From NCBI GenBank assembly GCA_016189845.1, contig JACPRT010000062.1, positions 1 to 14,281 of the forward strand: 14,281 nucleotides of DNA. The letters are read 5' to 3'. Each line of letters begins with the position of its first letter. The stretch's first letter is position 1. Below the pieces are notes generated by a model that saw only the letters and a program-made list of their open reading frames with translations, ran no database searches and had not been told where the DNA came from. The position numbers and the translations under genes are program-made. The stretch is from Chloroflexota bacterium (GTDB lineage: Bacteria > Chloroflexota > Dehalococcoidia > Lucifugimonadales > Lucifugimonadaceae). This document shows, one piece after another, positions 8,845 through 14,281 of the stretch.

Positions 8845-9951
8845 CTATCCGATATTTCTGCGGCGATTCCAGAACCGCCATCCGAGGAGCCCTCCGGCCA
8901 TCAGCAGCATGCCGATTCCTTCGGCGCTGATAGTGCCCGGCGCGCCACGTCCGCATCCGCCGGCTGGCGCAGGCGTTGCGGTAGGCGTCGGTGGCACGGG
9001 AGTCGCCGTGGCTGTGGGCAGCGGCGTCGGCGTCGCCGTGGCCGTAGCCGTCGGCGTCGCCGTGGGCACCGGCGTAGGCGTGCGAGTAGGCGCGGGCGTC
9101 GACGTAGGAAGCGGCGTTGGGGTAGCCGTCGGCGTTGGAGTAGGCGTCGGCGTTGGAGTAGGCGTCGGCGTTGGAGTAGGCGTCGGCGGTACCGGCGTCG
9201 GCGTGGCTGTCGGCGTCGGAGTCGGGGTCGGTGTCGGCACGGTCTTGAACGTCAGGTTGAGATCCGTCCGAAAGACGCCGGGCTCGAACGGGAACGACTG
9301 CTCCGCCTTGTTACCGTCGATGAAGAACTCGACCAGTTGCCCCTTGTATTTGATCGTGCCGGGGTTGGCGACCAGGCTGAACGCGCCGCCCGCCTCGGTC
9401 AATGCCGGCTTCGACGCGTAATCCAGGATCTTGACGACGATCGGCAGGCCGGCCGGGACCCTGGCATCACCGGTGATCGCGATTCCCGAATAGAGTGCGG
9501 GCGCCACCGGAATCGGGGTCGGGGTCGGGGTCGGGATCGGGAGGTTTGGAAACGTCAGGTTGAGCGTCTTAACGATGGGAAAGCTGGCGTCCGGCTGAAA
9601 GATGTCAGTCTGGACCGCCTTCACCTGGTCATCAAGGAAGAACTCGATCGTCTGGCCTTCAGATGTCTTCGACGGACCGATGAGCAAGCCGGTGTAACTG
9701 CCCCCCCTCGTCTTTATTGGCTGCGACACGTAGCCGGTGGCCGCGATCTTCGCGGTTATTGGAATCCCGTCGGGCACAGCTGCGCCACCCGCTGTCACCG
9801 TGCCCTTGTAGATCACCAGCCTTAGGCTGGGCGGATTCGGGTCTGGAGTCGGCGTCGGTGTTTGCGCTAGAGCAGAACCGCTGGCGAACAGCAACAGGCC
9901 CAGCGCCGTTAGCATGCCGGCTGCTATGAATGTCGCCAATCCGCGCTTCAT
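8845..9951 (-). CDS. Secreted, membrane-anchored protein with duplicated domain and Pro-Thr linker
   Basis: Family not recognised. From the ATG at 9951 (368 residues) a signal peptide (about 1-29, ending SALA) is followed by a short Pro-Thr stretch. Two related beta-rich domains come next (about 43-134 and 152-235). Both contain the pattern [A]VP-[DA]G-[IL]PI, a closely spaced EFF[LI]D, and end in LNLTF. A long Pro-Thr-rich linker follows (about 238-330), then GGCGRG, a hydrophobic segment (343-357) and an Arg-rich tail (RRR). This layout suits a domain held outside the membrane on a stiff, possibly glycosylated stalk. A GTG two codons upstream (9957) has better Shine-Dalgarno spacing (GGGAG, five bases) and is an alternative start. 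It lies downstream of the large surface-protein gene, beyond a strong hairpin. Confidence 0.85.
   Translation of the reverse strand: MKRGLATFIAAGMLTALGLLLFASGSALAQTPTPTPDPNPPSLRLVIYKGTVTAGGAAVPDGIPITAKIAATGYVSQPIKTRGGSYTGLLIGPSKTSEGQTIEFFLDDQVKAVQTDIFQPDASFPIVKTLNLTFPNLPIPTPTPTPIPVAPALYSGIAITGDARVPAGLPIVVKILDYASKPALTEAGGAFSLVANPGTIKYKGQLVEFFIDGNKAEQSFPFEPGVFRTDLNLTFKTVPTPTPTPTPTATPTPVPPTPTPTPTPTPTPTPTPTPTATPTPLPTSTPAPTRTPTPVPTATPTATATATPTPLPTATATPVPPTPTATPAPAGGCGRGAPGTISAEGIGMLLMAGGLLGWRFWNRRRNIG
8960..9240 (-). repeat. Low-complexity Pro-Thr coding repeat with perfect 18-base unit
   Basis: The linker is encoded by a degenerate 6-base periodicity. Inside it three perfect head-to-tail copies of an 18-base unit, GTCGGCGTTGGAGTAGGC on the plus strand, occupy 9128-9181, followed by a partial copy to 9188. 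Each unit encodes six residues, so gain or loss of units keeps the frame and would only change stalk length. The periodicity also opens a spurious Gly-Val frame on the plus strand (8909-9421). Confidence 0.85.
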
Positions 9952-9990
9952 ATCCACATCAACTCCCAATTCAATCCTGCATACGACCAA

Positions 9991-10023
9991 GCGCCCCCTC
10001 CCCGGATTCCGAGGAGGGGGCGC
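9991..10023 (-). terminator. Strong hairpin between the two surface-protein genes
   Basis: GCGCCCCCTC (9991-10000) pairs perfectly with GAGGGGGCGC (10014-10023), and the stem continues inward to a 3-base loop. One position is a C-A mismatch on the plus strand but a G-U pair in the minus-strand RNA, so the hairpin is best formed by minus transcripts. It begins 28 bases after the stop of the large gene. Only two U residues follow, so termination may be partial or the hairpin may protect the 3' end. It also lies about 40 bases upstream of the next ATG. Confidence 0.65.
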
Positions 10024-10051
10024 ATTTTAGGTCTTGGACTCTAGGCTACGG

Positions 10052-12898
10052 CTACGGGACGACCGCGCCCGCTTCCGTGAAGTACGCCCAGTATGCCTCA
10101 CCCACCTTGATGTCGGTCGGCGTTCCGCCGGTCAACGTCAGCTGGATGAACACACCGGCGAGCGTGTCGAACTTGTACGCCCTCTGGATCTTCGTCCCAT
10201 TGAAGTAAGCCGTGCTGCAGCAGCCCGTGGTGACCACCCGGTCCGATGGGATCACAGTACCTGCCGTCAAGGTACCCGTGATGTCGCGGGCAGGAACCAG
10301 GTTCCAACCAGCGCTCACCGGGATCGCCGGCGGCAACGACCCACCCTGCGGCTTCGGGTCGAGTACCTTGATCGGTTCGAACGAGGTTGTGTTGATCCAG
10401 TAGCCGTGCATCGCGTCAATCGTTGCCAGACTTCCGGCAAGTTTGCCATCCGCGCCGCGGGTCGCCACGAGCCACGGGCCGCCGATTGCGCCCGGGTCGT
10501 ACGTAATCACGGTGCTGATGTCCTTGACCGTAATGACCGAGTTGATCGACGTGTCAGCCGGCTCGCTGCGGAGCGAGACCAAGTTCCAACCAGGGTTGAG
10601 CGGGAGCGAGAACGCAGCGCGTGCGGCGACCGTAAAGGTCTTCGTCAACTCGGCGCCCTTGTTGCCCGCGTCGTCCGTTGCCTGGGCCACCACCGTGTGT
10701 TTGGCCAGGGTCAAGTCAGCAGCCGGCTTGTAGATCCACTTCTTGCGGTCGCTCGAAGCGGACAGCGAAGCCGTGATGTCCGTGCCATTGAACGTCGCCT
10801 TGTTGATCGTGGCGATCGCTTCACCCCAGTCCAAAATCACGAACGGCCTCAACTCGTCGGTCGTGCTCGCGTCCGCGGGCGTGGTCGTCAGTGCTGGCAG
10901 CGTCGTGTCGAGCGTGTACGTGATTGCGGCCGTGTCGGCAGGGTCTTGCTTACCCTTGGTAGCCGTATTGGGAGCAACCGCCACAGTCTTGCGAGTTGTC
11001 GCGGTCGCCTGGTCTGTAGCCGTCACCACAATGGACTTCTTACCGTCGACCCGACCGGATTTGGTTAACACCACTTCCCAGGTGTTACCACCCTTGTTTA
11101 TCGCGGTGACCGCTGCTCCTTCGGTCACGCCTGTCGCCGTGTAGACCTGGAGCACCGGATCGCCGCTCAAACTCTCGTCTGAGGTGATCGTCACGGTGAT
11201 CTTGTCGTTGGTCAAGGACGTGGGCTTGGCGGTGGACGACCCGCCCGCTAGCGTAGCAGTCAGTGTCGGACCCAGCGAGTCGATAGCCACTTTCGAACCT
11301 GTGTTTTCAATGTTGCCAGCAATGTCCGCGACCTGGTTCTTGATCTTGACGGTCGGTTTAGCGTCCGCTTTCAGAGCCGCTGCCATCGTCAAGAACACAC
11401 TGTCTTTCGCACCGGAGAACACGTCAGCCTTATCGGGGACAAACGTCGTGCTGTCAATAACAACCTCGAAGTCGGTGTTCTGGATAGACGAGGAATCAAG
11501 GTTGTCGTTGAACAGCACTTCGATGCTGGTTGCAACGTTCTCTTTCAAGGCCGGTGTCGCCAGTGTCGTATCCCAGGCGTGTCCCGTGAACGAGTCCAAT
11601 ATCCCCGGTCGCACTTGGTCGATCTTGACGGTGTAGTTCTGGATGCCAGCGGTCGACGAATCGGAATCCAAGAACGACACGTTACCTGCGAGGTCGGTGG
11701 CGCGGTATTGCCAGTCAACGATGTGGTTGGCTTCCGTAATCGTTGGACTCGGTAGCAGCTGCGTCGAACCTGGCGTAAATGTCCAAGAGGTCGATACCGC
11801 GCCGTCAACGGTACCAGAGGTCAGCGTCGGCGTGACGCTCAAATCCGAGTTGCCCGTAGTTGCGGTGTCCACCGCAGCGGCGTTGCTCGCATCGTCGTCG
11901 TCGTCAATGAACACGAACTGGCGGCTAATCCTCAACCCGGATGTCGAGTCGGACACGCTTCCAGAGAACAGCGGCTGCCGTTCTTTTGTTTCGAGCTTAT
12001 TGGTCGGGCCGGTTACCGATATCGAGGGAGCCGTTGTCTCAGCAACCGCGGTCGCGGAACTCTTCAGCGAAGTGCCCGTGACTGGAGTGCCGTCGGTGTA
12101 TTCGACGGTCAGGATTCCGCCGCTGGCGATTCCACGGGTCGTAGTAGCTGACGCCGTACCCGTATCGACATCGAACAGCGTAAGAACCGCTTCAAAGCGG
12201 CCCGTGCTTCGACCCGTCTCCGTCAACGGGATTGTGATTGCCGTGGTGCCCTGGCTGGAGATGTGGGTCACTCCGGTAGTGATCGTATCGATCTGGCTTG
12301 TGTTCCAACCGATAGTCATCGTGGCGCTGGCGGCTATGTCCGTCAACGCTGTCACTGACACTACTCCCCCGTTGGTGCTTCCATCGCTCTCGAGCACACC
12401 CGAGACAAAGGCCGTTCCAGAAGATAGGGCTGAGATTGTCACATCACCCGCGTCATTCGTAACCGTACCGTCGCCGTCGCGATCGACAATCGGCGCGGTG
12501 AGAGGGAGAGCAAAGCTTCGCGCAGTCCCGGCTGTCGTCGTAGAGCTCGGGAATGTCACTGACGTGGTCGTCGCGACTGATACGTTCTTGTCGGCGTCAA
12601 CCACCGTGATACGAATCTTGTTGGAGTCAGTCTCAATCGTATTGGTAACCGTTGACGTCGCAGTCGAAGCCACCTCGTCGAACGCGAAATACAGAGTCTT
12701 GCCCGCGCCGACGTAGGTTCGCGCGCTGGGCGGCGAACTCTCCGTCGTCAGTTTTGACCATTCGTTAGTCAGGTAAACCTTGCCATCGGTATGGGTCGGG
12801 CCGTGGGTGGCTTGGGCACGCGTACTGAGACCCACCACTGCCGCGACCAGCAGCACGACGGCTGCAAGAGCGGTTACCAATCTCGCCGAATACTTCAC
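10052..12898 (-). CDS. Large secreted surface protein with Ig-like domains and paired GWNL modules
   Basis: No specific family recognised; it looks like a cell-surface or S-layer-type protein. From the GTG at 12898 (948 residues) a signal peptide (about 1-30, ending AQA) is followed by Thr/Ser/Ala-rich beta-sheet sequence. Features include a calcium-loop-like DRDGDG (D139, D141, D143), an acidic IDDDDD run (331-336) and three DxAGN-type motifs typical of bacterial Ig-like repeats (about 402, 525 and 742). Two C-terminal modules follow, each starting GWNLV (770 and 864) and ending near GYW (832) or AYW (935). The only cysteines in the mature part are the adjacent C893-C894. The GTG has AAGGGGG (12908-12914) nine bases upstream; the frame is open further upstream but lacks a better start and would bury the signal peptide. 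There is no visible C-terminal membrane anchor. Confidence 0.85.
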   Translation of the reverse strand: MKYSARLVTALAAVVLLVAAVVGLSTRAQATHGPTHTDGKVYLTNEWSKLTTESSPPSARTYVGAGKTLYFAFDEVASTATSTVTNTIETDSNKIRITVVDADKNVSVATTTSVTFPSSTTTAGTARSFALPLTAPIVDRDGDGTVTNDAGDVTISALSSGTAFVSGVLESDGSTNGGVVSVTALTDIAASATMTIGWNTSQIDTITTGVTHISSQGTTAITIPLTETGRSTGRFEAVLTLFDVDTGTASATTTRGIASGGILTVEYTDGTPVTGTSLKSSATAVAETTAPSISVTGPTNKLETKERQPLFSGSVSDSTSGLRISRQFVFIDDDDDASNAAAVDTATTGNSDLSVTPTLTSGTVDGAVSTSWTFTPGSTQLLPSPTITEANHIVDWQYRATDLAGNVSFLDSDSSTAGIQNYTVKIDQVRPGILDSFTGHAWDTTLATPALKENVATSIEVLFNDNLDSSSIQNTDFEVVIDSTTFVPDKADVFSGAKDSVFLTMAAALKADAKPTVKIKNQVADIAGNIENTGSKVAIDSLGPTLTATLAGGSSTAKPTSLTNDKITVTITSDESLSGDPVLQVYTATGVTEGAAVTAINKGGNTWEVVLTKSGRVDGKKSIVVTATDQATATTRKTVAVAPNTATKGKQDPADTAAITYTLDTTLPALTTTPADASTTDELRPFVILDWGEAIATINKATFNGTDITASLSASSDRKKWIYKPAADLTLAKHTVVAQATDDAGNKGAELTKTFTVAARAAFSLPLNPGWNLVSLRSEPADTSINSVITVKDISTVITYDPGAIGGPWLVATRGADGKLAGSLATIDAMHGYWINTTSFEPIKVLDPKPQGGSLPPAIPVSAGWNLVPARDITGTLTAGTVIPSDRVVTTGCCSTAYFNGTKIQRAYKFDTLAGVFIQLTLTGGTPTDIKVGEAYWAYFTEAGAVVP

Positions 12899-12937
12899 AG
12901 CGTTTGTCCCCCTTGCTCGTAACTTATCCGGTTCCCC

Positions 12938-12977
12938 GACCACCCGTGGCAGAGAGCACTGCCGAAACGCGGTGGTC
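12938..12977 (-). other. Two-tier hairpin near the surface-protein ribosome binding site
   Basis: GACCACC (12938-12944) pairs with GGTGGTC (12971-12977), and inside it GGCAG (12948-12952) pairs with CTGCC (12959-12963) around a 6-base loop. The two helices are separated by a small internal loop. The neighbouring hairpin CCGTCGG (12978-12984) with CCGACGG (12993-12999) abuts it directly, so the two could stack. Confidence 0.55.
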
Positions 12978-13133
12978 CCGTCGGCGCAGTGTCCGACGGT
13001 CTCCGTTACGCCCACATTACCGCCATGCGATCTGCGGGGGCTGTGGACCTACGGTTTCCGAGGGATATTGAAATCGCTTCGCATCCGCGCGAAGCCACAT
13101 CGAACCCCATACCGGGCAAAAACCCTTGCGATT

Positions 13134-13226
13134 CTTGCACTTGCTTGCTCGTACTGTCAAGGCATTCAGAAGCTGAGAAATGAAGCTCTAAACACTTTTT
13201 TGACAGCCTTGCCCGTCCAGTGCAAG
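13134..13226 (-). repeat. Nested inverted repeats with a common centre
   Basis: AGTGCAAG at 13219-13226 matches CTTGCACT at 13134-13141, and TTGACAG at 13200-13206 matches CTGTCAA at 13154-13160. Both pairs are centred at 13180 and enclose a symmetric 12/12-base internal loop and a 39-base apical region. In the minus-strand RNA a further GCGA/TCGC pairing extends the outer helix with a small bulge. This is more consistent with a folded RNA than with chance. Confidence 0.6.
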
Positions 13227-13264
13227 TTCGCACGCCGGAGCCGCCCGGATTTGCGACGTTCAGC

Positions 13265-13294
13265 ACTATACGCAGCGCCAAATCTAGGTGTCAA
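13265..13294 (-). promoter_or_regulatory. Near-consensus promoter for the large surface-protein gene
   Basis: On the minus strand a perfect -35 TTGACA (13289-13294) and a -10 TATAGT (13265-13270, five of six) are 18 bases apart. Transcription would begin near 13258. A weaker second pair, TTGACA (13155-13160) and AAGAAT (13131-13136), also 18 apart, overlaps the nested inverted repeat. The strength of the first fits an abundant surface protein. Confidence 0.6.
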
Positions 13295-13434
13295 CGCAAT
13301 TTTGCCCAGCCAATCGAGCCGTTTTGGTCCCGAAATCAGAACATGCTCCGTAACAAGAGCAACTGTCCGTTGACATAAGCCGCGTGTAGTAACTGAATGG
13401 TCACCAAGAATCGAACGTTCGCTCAAATACAAAA

Positions 13435-13457
13435 GGGGACGGATGAGTTCCGTCCCC
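13435..13457 (-). terminator. Intrinsic terminator of rho
   Basis: GGGGACGG (13435-13442) and CCGTCCCC (13450-13457) form a perfect 8-base-pair stem with a 7-base loop. In the minus-strand RNA it is followed by UUUUGUAUUU. It lies about 75 bases after the rho stop and about 140 bases before the surface-protein promoter, separating the two transcription units. Confidence 0.85.
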
Positions 13458-13531
13458 TGTGAATTCCGGCGGGTTGGCGATGCGCTGGCTGTGGATAAAT
13501 CACTACAGCGCACGTGCGAATGGCGCCGGCG

Positions 13532-14281
13532 CTACGGACCGCCCGGCTTGTTGATCGAGGCTAGGAACTCCGCGTTGTCCTGCGTCTTCGCAAGCCGCTC
13601 CAGCACTCGTTCGGTGGCTTCGGTGGAAGCCGAGTCCTGGGCGATGATAGAAACCATGCGCCGCAGCAGCCACACCTGCTTGAGGGTCGGCTCGTCGAGA
13701 AGTAGTTCCTCACGGCGCGTGCTGCTCCGCAGCACGTCGATCGCCGGGAAGATCCTGCGCTCGGCCAGCTTCCGGTCCAGGTGCACTTCCATGTTCCCGG
13801 TGCCCTTGAACTCCTCGTAGATGAGGTCGTCCAGACGGCTGCCGGTGTCGACCAGACAGGTGGCTATGATCGTCAGGCTTCCACCCTCTTCACAGTTGCG
13901 CGCCGCCCCGAAGAAGTTCTTCGGCGGGTACAGCGCGACCGGGTCCATACCGCCAGTAAGCGTGCGGCCTGAACTGGGAACGGCAAGGTTGTACGCGCGC
14001 GCCAGCCTGGTGAGGCTGTCCATGAGGATCACAACGTCTTCGCCGCTCTCGACGAGCCGCTTGGCACGCTCGAGCGCACGCTCGGCTTCCCGGCAGTGCT
14101 CCTCGACAGGCTCGTCGAACGTCGAGCTGTACACCTCGCCATCGACCGAACGCCGCATGTCGGTGACTTCTTCCGGGCGCTCCCCGATAAGGGCTACGAT
14201 CAGGTAGATCTCGGGGTGGTTTGCGGTGATGCCGCCCGCGAGCTGCTTGAGGATGATCGTCTTTCCGGCCTTGGGTTGTGA
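13532..14281 (-). CDS. rho: Transcription termination factor Rho, 3' part only
   Basis: Rho is the hexameric RNA-dependent ATPase helicase that ends transcription at unstructured, untranslated RNA. The visible 249 residues begin just before the Walker A motif PKAGKT at the window edge; the N-terminal RNA-binding domain lies outside. Further motifs are the Walker B region VVILMDSLTRLARAYN, the SSGRTLTGG segment (Q-loop area), and the R-loop and C-terminal block with TIIATCLVDTGSRLDD, EEFKGTGNMEVHLDRKL and FPAIDVLRSSTRREELL, all very close to the conserved pattern of the family. It ends with TAG at 13532-13534 and is followed by an intrinsic terminator. Identity is certain; the true start cannot be given. 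Confidence 0.97.
   Translation of the reverse strand, partial: SQPKAGKTIILKQLAGGITANHPEIYLIVALIGERPEEVTDMRRSVDGEVYSSTFDEPVEEHCREAERALERAKRLVESGEDVVILMDSLTRLARAYNLAVPSSGRTLTGGMDPVALYPPKNFFGAARNCEEGGSLTIIATCLVDTGSRLDDLIYEEFKGTGNMEVHLDRKLAERRIFPAIDVLRSSTRREELLLDEPTLKQVWLLRRMVSIIAQDSASTEATERVLERLAKTQDNAEFLASINKPGGP

Larger units (their letters stand above)
12899..13258 (-). ncRNA. Long structured 5' leader of the large surface-protein gene
   Basis: About 360 bases separate the predicted transcription start from the GTG and hold no credible gene. In minus-strand order the leader has a nested inverted repeat (13219-13226 with 13134-13141, and 13200-13206 with 13154-13160), a CTTCGC/GCGAAG hairpin (13077-13094), a CCGTCGG/CCGACGG hairpin (12978-12999) and a two-tier hairpin (12938-12977) ending about 24 bases before the Shine-Dalgarno sequence. 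It matches no riboswitch class I could recognise. Long stable leaders are known for abundant S-layer mRNAs, so mRNA stabilisation or translational control is the likeliest role. The transcript limits are inferred from the promoter call. Confidence 0.45.

Noticed and set aside
8805..8847. Bidirectional terminator between the phosphodiesterase and the Pro-Thr protein gene
   Set aside because: Only a 5-base TAACC/GGTTA repeat with a long loop and no U-tract was seen in this convergent spacer.
9121..9188. CRISPR-like array
   Set aside because: The 18-base units are directly adjacent with no spacers and lie inside a coding linker.
8909..9421. Plus-strand frame encoding a Gly-Val repeat protein
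   Set aside because: It is the reverse reading of the Pro-Thr linker codons. The minus-strand frame has a signal peptide, domains and a membrane anchor; this one has none.
12989..13183. Plus-strand small frame in the same gap
   Set aside because: No promoter, ribosome binding site or homology that I can recognise, and it overlaps the structured leader.
12899..13258. Cyclic-di-GMP-I riboswitch in the leader
   Set aside because: Segments such as GGAAACCG prompted the check, but the conserved GACGCAAAGCC-type core is absent and the helices do not match.
13006..13281. Minus-strand frame of 91 codons in the surface-gene leader
   Set aside because: It covers the promoter and hairpins, has no ribosome binding site and no recognisable product.
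13200..13380. Plus-strand promoters from TTGACA at 13200 and 13370
   Set aside because: Neither has a -10 box at suitable spacing, and no plus-strand gene follows.

Overview
The window is GC-rich bacterial chromosomal DNA, most likely from a Chloroflexota lineage, perhaps Dehalococcoidia-like. That placement is inferred from two adjacent surface proteins, one with a long Pro-Thr linker and one with paired GWNL modules, from a B-box-type zinc-finger membrane protein, and from the general style of the housekeeping genes. No rRNA, tRNA, CRISPR array, insertion sequence or prophage gene was seen.

Left block (1-5975, all minus strand): ffh (SRP GTPase) is followed by rny (RNase Y), ymdB (metallophosphoesterase), a PHP-domain phosphoesterase of the RNase AM/TrpH type, plsY (acyl-phosphate glycerol-3-phosphate acyltransferase) and a zinc-finger membrane protein cut by the window edge. 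rny has its own sigma70-like promoter in the 180-base gap after ffh. The last four genes are joined by three successive 4-base stop/start overlaps; one of these supports a TTG start for the PHP gene. The block joins membrane-anchored RNA decay to membrane lipid synthesis and protein targeting.

Middle block (6122-8807, plus strand): a two-gene toxin-antitoxin-like module has an intact RHH/DUF433-like antitoxin and a PIN-like (DUF5615/Mut7-C type) partner broken by a frameshift. It is followed by a DapA/NanA-superfamily aldolase and a glycerophosphodiester phosphodiesterase, probably an accessory metabolic pair.

Right block (8845-13457, minus strand): two predicted secreted surface proteins, one membrane-anchored with a Pro-Thr linker (368 aa) and one large Ig-like protein (948 aa), are separated by a strong hairpin. 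The large gene is preceded by a near-consensus promoter about 360 bases upstream. The intervening leader is full of inverted repeats: a nested pair sharing one centre of symmetry, three local hairpins, and a 10-base motif repeated at the Shine-Dalgarno site. This leader is the least explained part of the window. The window ends in the 3' part of rho, which has a clear intrinsic terminator.

All functions rest on reading motifs in the sequence; no database search was run.
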